From Leptotrichia sp. oral taxon 223 (GTDB lineage: Bacteria > Fusobacteriota > Fusobacteriia > Fusobacteriales > Leptotrichiaceae): 64,000 bases of DNA. A program made the position numbers and the translations under genes. Shown here one piece after another: positions 1-13,059 of this stretch; the first letter of the stretch is position 1, and each line of letters opens with the position of its first letter. Location of the stretch: NCBI RefSeq assembly GCF_013394795.1, contig NZ_JABXYU010000001.1, forward strand, positions 992,001 to 1,056,000. The letters are read 5' to 3'. The notes below the pieces were generated by a model that searched no databases, was not told where the DNA came from, and saw only the letters and a program-made list of their open reading frames with translations.

Positions 1-226
1 AATCCTCCCCGCTTTTTCTCTTCTGTCCCACATGCGACTCATAAGCAAGCATAAAAGCATGTGCAATCTTCTCCATATCCACATCCAGTTTATTTTCTCT
101 AATCCTGTCCGCCAGCTGCTTAAACAGTTCGTCATAACTTTTATTTACAATTACAGGCACTCTCATATCTTCAATTTCATCATCCGTCATCTTCCAGTCA
201 TTTTTCAGCACTTTTCTCTCTTCCAT
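1..226 (-). CDS. Rel/SpoT-type (p)ppGpp synthetase/hydrolase, N-terminal part
   Basis: Only the first 75 codons are in the window; the gene runs off the left edge. The translated minus strand starts MEERKVLKND and ends with AYESHVGQKRKSGED. This matches the start of the HD hydrolase domain of Rel/SpoT enzymes, where a histidine is followed by GQxRKSGEPY. These proteins make and degrade the (p)ppGpp alarmone. The ATG at 226 has a purine-rich stretch (GAGAGGATGGG) upstream. It is divergent from yqeK across a 299-bp AT-rich gap. Whether this is the bifunctional long enzyme cannot be seen from the fragment, but the N-terminal HD segment favours it over a small alarmone synthetase. Confidence 0.8.
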   Translation of the reverse strand, partial: MEERKVLKNDWKMTDDEIEDMRVPVIVNKSYDELFKQLADRIRENKLDVDMEKIAHAFMLAYESHVGQKRKSGED

Positions 227-442
227 CTCGCATCCCATCCTCTCAGTATCAAATAAAACCTTCCCCAATTTTTTTATTCAATCACTTTTTCTTAAAATTA
301 TTTTACTATACATTTAAAAAAAAATCCATTATAAAGTGTGAATATTATTAATTATTTTTCTTTTGAGCGGCTAAATTGCCAAAAAAAATCTATTTATTTT
401 AATTTTACGACTTTTTCCTCCTGTCTAAATATAGCAGATTTG

Positions 443-471
443 TTGTTTTTTTCTTTGTCGTGTAGTATAAT
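443..471 (+). promoter_or_regulatory. sigma70-type promoter for yqeK
   Basis: TTGTTT, 17-nt spacer, TATAAT, ending 55 nt before the yqeK start. The rest of the 227-525 gap is AT-rich with no other recognisable feature; a promoter for the divergent Rel/SpoT gene must also lie here. Confidence 0.5.
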
Positions 472-525
472 AATATTAATATGCATATTTATGTATAAAA
501 TTATTTGCAAGCGAGGGGATAAGAT

Positions 526-1104
526 ATGATAGATATAAATAAAATCAAAAAAAATGTGAAAAAGTATTTGGATGAAAAAAGATACAATCATGTGGAAAGA
601 GTTGCAAAATGTGCTGTGAAACTGGCAAAAATTTATAATGCCGATGTGGAAAAAACAGAAGCTTCAGCCTGGCTGCATGATGTGGCAAAATTTTTTGACT
701 TGTCGGTTATGATTGACTTGACAAGGGGAAAATATCCTGAGATTGAGGATAAGTTGTCGAAATCTACGGCTGTACTGCATGGATTTGCAGGAGCTGAGTT
801 TGTACGGCAAAATTATGAACTGTTTGGAATTGACGACGAGGAAATTTTGGATGGAATAAAATATCATACAATTGGAAAGGAAAATATGAATACGCTTGCC
901 AAGATTATTTATCTTTCAGATGCAATTGAGGAAGGCAGAAGCTGGGAAGGTGTGGAAACAGCTAGAGAACTCGCAAAAACTGATTTAGATAAGGCAATAA
1001 AATTTGAAATAGAAGAAAAATTAAAATATTTACTTTCAAAGGATTCGATTATTCATCCCAATATTATAAAATTTAGAAATTCAATAATAGCGAATCAGCT
1101 CTAA
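526..1104 (+). CDS. yqeK: YqeK-family HD hydrolase (symmetrical Ap4A hydrolase)
   Basis: 192 residues, the usual size for YqeK. HD-domain metal ligands are visible in order: YNHVERV (about residue 20), WLHDVAKF (about 50), HGFAGAEF (about 87) and IKYHTIG (about 112), followed by LSDAIEEGR. YqeK enzymes cleave diadenosine tetraphosphate to two ADP and commonly sit beside nadD or rsfS, neither of which is visible here. The ATG at 526 has the strong site GAGGGGATAAG just upstream. It is a cytoplasmic protein with no signal peptide. The gene stands alone, with 230 bp before rnr. Confidence 0.85.
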   Translation: MIDINKIKKNVKKYLDEKRYNHVERVAKCAVKLAKIYNADVEKTEASAWLHDVAKFFDLSVMIDLTRGKYPEIEDKLSKSTAVLHGFAGAEFVRQNYELFGIDDEEILDGIKYHTIGKENMNTLAKIIYLSDAIEEGRSWEGVETARELAKTDLDKAIKFEIEEKLKYLLSKDSIIHPNIIKFRNSIIANQL

Positions 1105-1217
1105 AATTAAAAAAAATCAGATTTAATCTAAAAAATAAAAATTACTTTAGAATACATCTGAAAATTCATTGCTTTGTCAATTTATAGGTATATTTTACTA
1201 GAATTTTATAATTTAGA

Positions 1218-1303
1218 TTAATACTAAACTTCATTAAAAATAATAAATTATAATAATCACAAGAAATTTCAAATACTTGTTATTTAAATGAGAAATAGTA
1301 CAA
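1218..1303. repeat. short inverted-repeat (MITE-like) remnant
   Basis: The left end reads TAATACTAAACTTCATT and the right end, reverse-complemented, reads TGTACTATTTCTCATTTAAA, so the two ends form an imperfect inverted repeat. The motif ATTTAAATG..TTTAGTA recurs at 24834, 30602 and 37556. It lies between yqeK and rnr. Confidence 0.4.
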
Positions 1304-1334
1304 TTTGATACATTGAACAAGACAGAGGGAAAAT

Positions 1335-3602
1335 ATGGGAAATAAAAAAAAGAAAGAAAAACATAAAAATAAAAATATTGAAAATAATGAGAAAAATTTT
1401 CATAAGGGGAATAAATTTAATAATAAAAAAGAAAATCAGAAAACTCATAAGATGGAACTTAGGGAAGAGCGTGAATTAAAATATTTGCGACAAGTGCTGG
1501 CAGAATATGAGTTTACTTTTCAGGAAATATTGCAGCTGTTGGAATGGAGCCAGAAAAAGCGGAAAATGTATAAGCAGCTCTTGAATGCGTGGGAAGAAAG
1601 CGGCGATATTTATTTAAAAAGAAATGGAAAATATACCTTGCCTGAGAAGGAAGGTTTTGTGAAGGGAGAAATTTCCATTTCTAGCGGGAATTTTGGATTT
1701 CTTGATATTGACGGAGAAACCAGCGTTTTTATCCCTGGATCTTACCTAAATACGGCTATGAATAGCGATACTGTTTTAGTGCGTATTTTGAAGGAAAGTT
1801 CTGATGGAAAGAAGCGTGAAGGTGAAGTTTGCAAGGTTGTAAAAAGAAATCGCAATGTCATTGTTGGAGTTTTTGAACATAGTTTAAGTTTTGGCTTTGT
1901 ACGTCCAAGAAACTCACCAAAGGACATTTACATTCCGAAAAAATTGATAAAAGGCGCAAAAACTGGAGATTTAGTGGCTGTAAAGGTGGATTTCTGGGGA
2001 GATGAAGAAAGAAAGCCTGAAGGAGAGATTGTAAGTGTACTGGGGAGCCCAAAAGATACGGAAGCATTAATTTCATCGTTGCTTTTAAATGAAGGGATTG
2101 AGGAGAAATTTCCAAATGAAGTCTTGCAGGAACTGGATAAAATTGATGAGGATATTTCAGATGAACTAAAAAATCGTAAAGATTTGCGGCACCTTGATAT
2201 TATTACAATTGACGGCTCTGATGCAAAAGATTTGGATGATGCGGTTTATGTAGAAAAAACAGAAGAAGGGTATAAACTTTTTGTAAGCATTGCCGATGTA
2301 TCTTACTATGTGCGGGAAAATACCGAACTTGATACAGAAGCATTAAAACGTGGAAACTCAATTTATCTTGTAGACAGGGTAATCCCTATGCTGCCACAAA
2401 AATTATCAAACAATCTTTGTTCACTTAATCCGAACGAGGATAAACTAACTTTTACAGTAGAAATGGATTTGGACAAAAGAGGTAAAGTTGTGAAAAATGA
2501 TTTTTATAAATCAGTTATAAGATCAAAATACAGAATGACTTATGAAAATGTAAATACAATTCTGGAAAAAGATGAAGAATCGGAAGAATACAGAAACCTT
2601 TACGATAAATACAGAAAAGTTGATGAAATGCTAAAAAACATGCTGGAACTTTCTAAAATCATCAGAAACAACAAAAAGAGGCGTGGGAGCATTGATTTTG
2701 AATTGCCTGAGATAAAGGTAGACTTAGATGAAAATAAAGCCGTGAAGGACATTGTATTGCGTTCTAGAGGGGAAGCTGAAAGAATTATCGAAGACTTTAT
2801 GGTTATCGCAAATGAAACTGTGGCTGAAAAATTATTTTGGGAAGAAATTCCTGCAATTTACAGAGTCCATGAAGACCCTGACAAGGCAAAGGTTCAGGCA
2901 TTGAATGAAACTCTTATAAAATTTGGATATTCCCTAAAGGGACTGGAAGAAATACATCCCGGAAAATTCCAGAACATAATAGAAAGAACGACAGGACTGC
3001 CAGAAGGCTACCTGATTCATAAATTAATTTTACGGGCAATGCAGCGTGCAAGATACGCCAACAAAAATCTAGGACATTTTGGTCTAGCTTCCAAATACTA
3101 TTTGCACTTTACATCACCGATACGTCGTTATTCTGACTTAATTGTTCACAGAATGCTTGGACGTTCAATTGAAAAGTTTATGAGTGAAAAGGAAAAAGCA
3201 AAATATGCATCCAATTTTGAAGCAATCGCCTCAAGTATTTCAAGAACTGAAAGAGTAGCGGATAAACTGGAAGAAGACAGCGTAAAAATCAAGTTAATTG
3301 AATATATGCAAGATAAAATTGGACAAGTTTATACTGCCAGACTTAGCGGGATGAATAAAAATAAAATATTTATGGAGCTGGAAAATCACGTGGAAGTGAT
3401 TTACAATGTTACAACAGCACGTGATAACTTTATTTATGATGAGGAAAACTTTAAAATCGTGGATAAAAGAAATAACGAGTCGTACACCATGGGAAGCACA
3501 ATGAAAGTAAGCATTGTAAGTGCAAGTTATGCAAAAATGGAAATTGAGGTTATACCTTATGTGGAAGAGAAAGTAAAAATTGACGAAACCGAAGAAGAAT
3601 AA
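1335..3602 (+). CDS. rnr: ribonuclease R
   Basis: 755 residues, typical of RNase R/VacB. The Lys/Asn-rich N-terminal tail (residues 1-45) precedes a winged-helix region (ELKYLRQVLAEYEFT), cold-shock/OB domains, the RNB catalytic domain with DGSDAKDLDDAV near residue 295 (metal-binding aspartates), HFTSPIRRYSDL near 595, and a C-terminal S1-like domain. It is a processive 3'-5' exoribonuclease that degrades structured RNA. The ATG at 1335 follows AGAGGGAAAAT. smpB begins 26 nt downstream, so the two are probably co-transcribed. This fits their known partnership: SmpB-tmRNA recruits RNase R to degrade messages of stalled ribosomes. Confidence 0.95.
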   Translation: MGNKKKKEKHKNKNIENNEKNFHKGNKFNNKKENQKTHKMELREERELKYLRQVLAEYEFTFQEILQLLEWSQKKRKMYKQLLNAWEESGDIYLKRNGKYTLPEKEGFVKGEISISSGNFGFLDIDGETSVFIPGSYLNTAMNSDTVLVRILKESSDGKKREGEVCKVVKRNRNVIVGVFEHSLSFGFVRPRNSPKDIYIPKKLIKGAKTGDLVAVKVDFWGDEERKPEGEIVSVLGSPKDTEALISSLLLNEGIEEKFPNEVLQELDKIDEDISDELKNRKDLRHLDIITIDGSDAKDLDDAVYVEKTEEGYKLFVSIADVSYYVRENTELDTEALKRGNSIYLVDRVIPMLPQKLSNNLCSLNPNEDKLTFTVEMDLDKRGKVVKNDFYKSVIRSKYRMTYENVNTILEKDEESEEYRNLYDKYRKVDEMLKNMLELSKIIRNNKKRRGSIDFELPEIKVDLDENKAVKDIVLRSRGEAERIIEDFMVIANETVAEKLFWEEIPAIYRVHEDPDKAKVQALNETLIKFGYSLKGLEEIHPGKFQNIIERTTGLPEGYLIHKLILRAMQRARYANKNLGHFGLASKYYLHFTSPIRRYSDLIVHRMLGRSIEKFMSEKEKAKYASNFEAIASSISRTERVADKLEEDSVKIKLIEYMQDKIGQVYTARLSGMNKNKIFMELENHVEVIYNVTTARDNFIYDEENFKIVDKRNNESYTMGSTMKVSIVSASYAKMEIEVIPYVEEKVKIDETEEE

Positions 3603-3628
3603 AAAACAAAATAGCAAAAGGAGGGAAG

Positions 3629-4078
3629 ATGCCAGTATTAGCTAGGAATAAAAAGGCTTTTCACGATTATTTCATAGAAGATAAGCTAGAAGCTGGAATT
3701 GAGCTTGTGGGAACGGAAGTAAAATCGGTAAAAGCTGGAAAAGTCAGCATAAAAGAAAGTTTTATAAGAATTATACGGGATGAGGTTTTCGTAATGAATA
3801 TGCACATTACGCCTTATGAATTTGGAAATATCAACAATGTAGCAGAATCTCGTGTGAGAAAATTGCTTTTGAATAGACGTGAAATAAAAAAATGGAGCGA
3901 AAAAATTAAGGAACAGGGATATACCATTGTCCCAATTTCAGTTTATACAAAGCAAAGGCTTGTAAAAATGGAAATAGGGCTTGCAAAAGGTAAGAAAATG
4001 CATGATAAGAGGGAATCGCTGAAAAGAAAAGATATTGACAGGGATATGAAGAAAATTCAGAAGAATTTTACTAGGTAA
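3629..4078 (+). CDS. smpB: SsrA-binding protein SmpB
   Basis: 149 residues, the normal length. Conserved segments are NKKAFHDYFIEDKLEAGIEL, GTEVKSVKAGKVSI near residue 30, and the basic C-terminal tail with GLAKGKKMHDKR that enters the ribosomal decoding site. SmpB binds tmRNA and delivers it to stalled ribosomes for trans-translation. The start has AAAGGAGGGAAG directly upstream. It is the second gene after rnr. The tmRNA gene itself is not in the downstream gap. Confidence 0.95.
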   Translation: MPVLARNKKAFHDYFIEDKLEAGIELVGTEVKSVKAGKVSIKESFIRIIRDEVFVMNMHITPYEFGNINNVAESRVRKLLLNRREIKKWSEKIKEQGYTIVPISVYTKQRLVKMEIGLAKGKKMHDKRESLKRKDIDRDMKKIQKNFTR

Positions 4079-4095
4079 ATTTATTTCACAAAAAT

Positions 4096-4136
4096 AAAAA
4101 AGAAGGGGCTATTTCAAAATTAGTTTCTTCTTTTTT
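4096..4136 (+). terminator. intrinsic terminator after smpB
   Basis: A 10-bp stem, AAAAAAGAAG paired with CTTCTTTTTT, around a 21-nt loop, ending in a T run. The loop starts GGGGCTATTTCAAAATTAG, a sequence often seen at insertion-sequence ends, so it may also be an IS remnant. Confidence 0.5.
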
Positions 4137-4233
4137 ACTTTCTATATTCTAAAAAAGAATCGCTAGCTAATCCAATTGCCCCTAAATATTTTGTGCTAAA
4201 TCTCATTTAAATTATATTCTATCATTTTGACAA

Positions 4234-4276
4234 ATCCTTTAAAAAATGGTTTTAACTGATTTCTGCTATTTAAATG
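4234..4276. repeat. dispersed repeat, copy 1
   Basis: The 27-bp core at 4250-4276 (TTTTAACTGATTTCTGCTAT then TTAAATG) is exactly repeated in inverse orientation at 37636-37662, and similarity extends another 16 bp. Both copies lie about 18 nt beyond the 3' end of a minus-strand gene. Confidence 0.6.
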
Positions 4277-4294
4277 AAAAATAATAATATTCTA

Positions 4295-5089
4295 TTAAAG
4301 TTTAATCAGGTATCCCATTAATTCTTCAATCGTGTTAAAAACTGTACCATAATCCAAAACAGGACGCTTAATTGCCAAAATTGTAACGCCACATTCCTGA
4401 CAAGCCTCTATCTTTTGCAATTCCCCTCCAGTTTCACCACTTTCCTTTGTAATCAAATAATCAATTTTCAAATCCTGCAACATCACAACATTCATATTTT
4501 TTGAAAATGGCCCTTGCATAGCAATTATATTTTTAGGCAAATATCCCAACTCTTCTGCACTTTGTATCGAAGAAACTGTTGGCAAAATTCTCACAAACAA
4601 ATTGTTTTTTTCACTGATTTCCTTTATTTCAGCCAAAGTATTTGAACCCAGCGTACTAAGTACATTTTTATTTTCAAATTGCCGTAAAAACTTGATTATT
4701 TCCTGCAAATTCTGAAACTTAAATATATTTTTATTTCCGTAATCAACCATTTTTCTCTCAAATCTTATATATTTTAATTCTTTCTCCTGAATAATTTTCT
4801 CATTCAAGTAACTTACCAGCGAAATAACAGTATTACTGATATTCTTCGCATACGGATGACTCGCATCAATAATCAAATCAATATTTTCTTCTAAAATCAT
4901 CTCTTCAATTTGCAAAATACTCAATCTTTCTGAAATCACATGCACATTCTCATTCTTAGCTACATTCCCAAGTAATTTCCCGCCATACTCAGTAGCCGTG
5001 CTAACAATAATTTTATTTCCCCCAATTTTTAAAATTTTATCTAAAATATTCCTTGAATCTTTCGTTCCGCCAATTATCCAGATTTTCAT
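4295..5089 (-). CDS. cobK: precorrin-6A reductase, CobK/CbiJ family
   Basis: 264 residues, the normal family size. The N-terminal Rossmann start IWIIGGTKDSRNI and LIIDASHPYAKN near residue 90 are CobK/CbiJ hallmarks; MQGPFSKNMN and ITKESGETGG follow in the second half. The enzyme reduces precorrin-6A (or its cobalt form) in the corrin ring pathway to cobalamin. It lies 28 nt downstream of the histidine phosphatase gene on the same strand, probably in one operon. No other corrin-ring gene is present in the window, so the rest of the pathway must be elsewhere, or this is a leftover of a lost pathway. Confidence 0.8.
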   Translation of the reverse strand: MKIWIIGGTKDSRNILDKILKIGGNKIIVSTATEYGGKLLGNVAKNENVHVISERLSILQIEEMILEENIDLIIDASHPYAKNISNTVISLVSYLNEKIIQEKELKYIRFERKMVDYGNKNIFKFQNLQEIIKFLRQFENKNVLSTLGSNTLAEIKEISEKNNLFVRILPTVSSIQSAEELGYLPKNIIAMQGPFSKNMNVVMLQDLKIDYLITKESGETGGELQKIEACQECGVTILAIKRPVLDYGTVFNTIEELMGYLIKL

Positions 5090-5117
5090 TTAATTATTCT
5101 CCTTAGTTTTCTAATTA

Positions 5118-5750
5118 TCACTTACTATTTATGAAATATTTCCCATTTTCATACGTAAATACTTTATATTCCCCGTTTCCAATTAATTTTCTTTCATCCA
5201 GATCGTTAGCCTCCTTATTTTCAATATAATTAAAAAATAGCTCTAAGACAGTACCATGCGTAACTACTAACACATTTCCACTATTATTTTCTTCCACAAT
5301 TTTATTCAGTCCCCGTAAAAATCGCTTCAGCCCATCTTGCAATTCTTCCCCCTTCACATTCCCTGCACAATAATTTTTTACATCATAAAAATAATTATGA
5401 GCTTCTTCTGGAAATTTTACAAAAATTTCTGCAAATGTCATTCCTTGCCATTCCCCAAAATAAATCTCATTTAATTCACTCAGTTTCTGCAATTTCAATT
5501 TTTCATTATCATTTTTTCTTTTCTCATTATTATTACTTTCCAAAATAATTTCAGCTGTTCCAACTGTTCTTCCCAACTTACTTGTATAAACAGCCTCAAA
5601 TTCAATATCTGCAAGCTCAGTTGCCGTTTTCCTGATTTTAACTTTTCCTTCCTCTGTAAGCGGCGAGTTTAATTGCCCTTGAAACTTTTCTTGCACATTC
5701 CACTCAGTCTGCCCATGCCTAACAATATACAATTTCAATTTCTCTTTCAT
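5118..5750 (-). CDS. histidine phosphatase (CobC/phosphoglycerate mutase-like)
   Basis: 210 residues. The catalytic motif LYIVRHGQTEWN lies at residues 7-18, YTSKLGRTVGTAEI near 55, LNEIYFGEWQGM near 92 and the second histidine in VVTHGTVLEL near 162. This is the 2H-phosphatase fold shared by cofactor-dependent phosphoglycerate mutases and alpha-ribazole phosphatase CobC. Its position directly upstream of cobK suggests a CobC role in making the lower ligand of cobalamin, but many such proteins are general phosphatases. An insert of Asn/Glu/Lys-rich sequence (residues 70-85) is unusual but harmless-looking. Confidence 0.7.
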   Translation of the reverse strand: MKEKLKLYIVRHGQTEWNVQEKFQGQLNSPLTEEGKVKIRKTATELADIEFEAVYTSKLGRTVGTAEIILESNNNEKRKNDNEKLKLQKLSELNEIYFGEWQGMTFAEIFVKFPEEAHNYFYDVKNYCAGNVKGEELQDGLKRFLRGLNKIVEENNSGNVLVVTHGTVLELFFNYIENKEANDLDERKLIGNGEYKVFTYENGKYFINSK

Positions 5751-6144
5751 TTCTCTTTTTACGGTTTAACAACTACAGTAAACTTTTCTTAAATTTTTAT
5801 TCCCTAAAAAAACATACTGCTCCGATTTTCTTAGCCGCACTCTCCTTTCCGTACTTTTCTTATTTTATAATAACTTAACTCTATTTTAAAATCAATTCAT
5901 AAGTTAAAATCGTTTTATTCAAAATTTCAGCTTTAATATTTCAATCTTAAAAAGTCTCAAATAATTTAAATTATTATTCCCTAAAAATTAACTTAATTTT
6001 TAATTTCTGAATACTTTATATCACATCAAATAAACTTTTTCAACTCTTTTCTATTTCTTATTTTCAACTATAGTATTACAAAAAATAATCTTAAGAGTAA
6101 TTTAATTTCATTCTTTATAAATAAAATTTTTTAACAATAAAAAA
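5751..6144. other. AT-rich gap without a recognised gene
   Basis: About 400 bp. It must contain the promoter of the phosphatase-cobK operon. I looked for cobalamin-riboswitch landmarks on the minus strand and found none. Short open stretches are not convincing as genes. Confidence 0.5.
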
Positions 6145-6295
6145 GGGGCTGTCTCATAAAGTAAATAAAATTACTAAATCATAAATTTTATATATTTTAC
6201 TATATTTATAAAATCAATAAAAATAATATCTGTTGATTTTTAAAAATATATAACATTTATGTTAATAAAATTATTTTTGACTTATTAGACACCCT
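6145..6295. mobile_element. 151-bp MITE-like element with terminal inverted repeats
   Basis: The left end is GGGGCTGTCTCATAAAGT. The right end, reverse-complemented, is AGGGTGTCTAATAAGTC. The two align with one gap and few mismatches, and the interior is non-coding and about 85% AT. GGGGCTGTCTCATAA resembles the ends of several DDE-type insertion sequences, so this is probably a non-autonomous derivative of one. It abuts the transposase pseudogene but has a different type of end from that IS91-like family. Confidence 0.6.
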
Positions 6296-6318
6296 CGATT
6301 TTTTTGTATAATATATTT

Positions 6319-7234
6319 ATGACATACATTATACAAGATAAACTGAAATATATTTTCAGTAACAACAATATTTTACTAAATTCCTTAAAATTTTGCAAGA
6401 AAAATAATATCGCCAACAGTCACCTTGAATATATTAAGCTTTCTATTGATAAATTCCTTGCCTGCAGGGATATTTCAAAAGGTTTTGTCAAGTTCAAATG
6501 TCCTCACTGTCCTGTTACACACCTGTTCCCTATTACTTGCAAGTCTAAGCTCTGTCCTTCTTGCGGTTACAGGTATTCTATGACATGGACTGAAAAGATT
6601 CAAAAGCATATTCTCAATATTGAACATCGCCATGTCCTTTTTACTATCCCTGAAAAATGTAGAAAGTTCTTCTTTTATGACAGATCCCTTCTGTCAAAAC
6701 TTTCTGCCGCTGTTAACCAAGTATTCAAGTTCATCTTTCACAATATCAGCAGGAAAAGAAAAAGAAAAACCTTTTGTTTTTTCTTTAACGTTGGCAATGG
6801 TGATATTAACAGCACAAAAGGTATTATCAAATATCTTGGACGATACCTTGCACGTTCTCCCATTGCTGAATACAAGATTACTGACATTACTGACAAGGAG
6901 GTCACTTTCTTTTTTAACGACCTGGCTAATGATAAAAAGAAAACTTACATTGCCTTCTGAGAGATTTATTTCCCATATTTTAATTCATCTGCCCCCTAAA
7001 AACTTTAAGATGGTAAACCGCTACGGATTTTATTCAAGGCATATTTCTGACAGTCTTAAAGAGACAATTGATGCTTTCAGGAAAAACATTGCCGTGTCAA
7101 GATATTCATTTTATCAGAGGCAGATGTACAAGACTTTCGGGATGAATCCTTTTTACTGTCCAGTATGCAAGGTTAAAATGATTGTATGGGAATTTTATCA
7201 TTACAGATATCCGCCTCTCAAAAAATACTATTAA
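6319..7234 (+). pseudogene. degenerate IS91-family transposase
   Basis: The first part (from the ATG at 6319) carries the IS91-type zinc-binding domain: FKCPHCPVTHLFPITCKSKL then CPSCGYRY. Later come YLGRYLARSPIAEYKI and, after a frameshift near 6951, LPSERFISHILIHLPPKNFK and a C-terminal CPVC motif. The middle is missing: the sequence jumps from FCFFFNVGNG to NSTKGIIKYLGRY. The HUH and catalytic tyrosine region expected there, normally over 100 residues, is absent. With both an internal deletion and a frameshift, the element cannot encode an active transposase. Confidence 0.8.
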
Positions 7235-7385
7235 TATTTTATTAATCCAACTAGGTTGGATATTTTGTCGTAGACATTTATATATTTATTTGACAAAAGA
7301 AGAGGAAAAGAGGCTGATGCCTCTTTTAAAATTATCAAATATATCAGTAAATGCCTAAAAAATATGAATTTAATTTCCTTATAAA
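7235..7385. other. possible right-end hairpins of the IS91-like relic
   Basis: 7243-7259 is a perfect 7-bp stem, ATCCAAC-TAG-GTTGGAT. 7306-7327 is a perfect 9-bp stem, AAAAGAGGC-TGAT-GCCTCTTTT. IS91-type elements end in hairpins, so either may mark the old element end; the second could equally be a transcription terminator. Confidence 0.35.
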
Positions 7386-7429
7386 ACAAAAAAAGACAAA
7401 AAACCTTTTTAAACAAAGTTTTCTTGTCT
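7386..7429 (-). terminator. rRNA operon terminator
   Basis: On the minus strand AGACAAGAAAACTTT pairs with AAAGGTTTTTTGTCT (one mismatch, one wobble), followed by TTTTTTT. It lies 128 nt beyond tRNA-Asn, the last gene of the operon. Confidence 0.7.
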
Positions 7430-7556
7430 AGTTAACAATATTCTTGCAGTAATTTACTATCTTGATATTTACAACAGTTCTATTCATTAATACACTACTG
7501 TACAATACTTTATGCCTTTTTTCTTTAAATCCTCATGGAATTTTCACAAAAAAAAG

Positions 7557-7633
7557 TGGCGTCCCCGGTTGGACTCGAACCAACGACCCTCTGATTAACA
7601 GTCAGATGCTCTAACCGGCTGAGCTACGGAGAC
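7557..7633 (-). tRNA. tRNA-Asn(GTT)
   Basis: Cloverleaf read on the minus strand: acceptor GTCTCCG pairs with CGGGGAC, anticodon loop CTGTTAA with GTT, T loop GGTTCGAGTCC, and an encoded CCA end. It is the last gene of the rRNA operon, just after 5S rRNA. Confidence 0.97.
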
Positions 7634-7649
7634 ACACAAAAGAAAAAAA

Positions 7650-7763
7650 GTTTGGCAACTGCCTATTTTCCCGGGACGAATCCAAGTATCGTAGGCGTAA
7701 GCAGACTTAACTGCCGGGTTCGAAATGTGACCGGGTGTATCCCTGCTGCTAGCATCACCAAAC
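7650..7763 (-). rRNA. rrf: 5S ribosomal RNA
   Basis: About 114 nt. The ends GTTTGGTGATGC and GCAGTTGCCAAAC pair as helix I, and the loop contains CCGGTCACATTTCGAACCCG, the conserved 5S loop. It sits between 23S rRNA and tRNA-Asn. End positions are within a few bases. Confidence 0.95.
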
Positions 7764-7821
7764 TTAATTAAATTGTCAAGTTAAGACAATGAGAAATAAA
7801 TAGTAGCAGTAAAAGATCAAC

Positions 7822-10728
<2,907 letters not shown>

Positions 10729-10797
10729 GAATAACTTTTACTCCAGTTCATTGTAATCTTTTACCTACTATTCATTTCCCATTGTCCTGAACATAAT

Positions 10798-10873
10798 TGG
10801 TGGAGATAAGCGGGTTCGAACCGCTGACCTCTGCCTTGCAAGGGCAGCGCTCTCCCAACTGAGCTATATCCCC
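10798..10873 (-). tRNA. tRNA-Ala(TGC)
   Basis: Acceptor GGGGATA pairs with TATCTCC, the anticodon arm is CTGCCCTTGCAAGGGCAG with TGC, and CCA is encoded. It lies in the 16S-23S spacer next to tRNA-Ile, the commonest bacterial arrangement. Confidence 0.98.
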
Positions 10874-10885
10874 AAGACTTAAATA

Positions 10886-10962
<77 letters not shown>

Positions 10963-11004
10963 ATAAGACATATAAGAAGAAGCAGCTAGTGAACTGGCTC
11001 CTTA

Positions 11005-12515
<1,511 letters not shown>

Positions 12516-12667
12516 CAATATATCTTCATATATTTAATTTCACCTTTGTCTTGACGAGAATCTTATTTGCATAAGCATTCTTGACTTTTATCTATCTTTT
12601 ACACATTGTTGCTTCTTCTATTCTTATCTCAATTGTCCTTCGACACAATTTTGTATCGACAAGATAT

Positions 12668-12696
12668 ATATTACCATAATTGGATTTCTTTGTCAA
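12668..12696 (-). promoter_or_regulatory. rRNA operon promoter
   Basis: TTGACA, 17-nt spacer, TAATAT on the minus strand, about 150 nt upstream of mature 16S. The 12516-13059 gap otherwise holds the rRNA leader and the divergent promoter at 12960. Confidence 0.75.
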
Positions 12697-12959
12697 CTAC
12701 TTTTTTTCAAAAAATTTGCATTTTTTGTAATGGTGTACTGTATAATCAAGTGCAGCACTAAAATATATTAAAAAAACATAGTAAAAATGATATACTAATA
12801 TCTTCCACAAAATTAGAAAGAATTATTCTTGCTATTTTGGATTATAGCAGCACAATTTTGCGTAAAAAATTATTATAAATATCATTTTACTCGAATAAAA
12901 AAATTTACTAAACTTGACAATATTCTATTCATTTTTAGAAAATAATTTTATACTTTAAA

Positions 12960-12987
12960 TTGACTTATAATAAAATGAGGGTATAAT
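12960..12987 (+). promoter_or_regulatory. promoter of the TMEM43-like gene
   Basis: TTGACT, 16-nt spacer, TATAAT, ending 72 nt before the ATG at 13060. Confidence 0.6.
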
Positions 12988-13059
12988 TTAATTAAAGGAA
13001 ACATTAAAAATATTTACTGATTAATCTGATTTATAATTTAAAAATTGAGGAGGAAAATC

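Noticed and set aside
4079-4294. tmRNA gene expected near smpB
   Set aside because: No tRNA-like acceptor or tag-encoding sequence is present in the gap.
5800-5880. Minus-strand stretch reading YGKESAAKKIGAVCFFRE as a gene tail
   Set aside because: Preceded immediately by a stop, only about 20 codons long, and no start or family recognised.
5751-6130. Possible cobalamin riboswitch upstream of the phosphatase-cobK operon
   Set aside because: The B12-box pattern and the expected paired elements are not visible on the minus strand.
12914-12945. TTGACA box at 12914 as an additional promoter
   Set aside because: No acceptable -10 sequence at 16-18 nt; the promoter at 12960 fits better.
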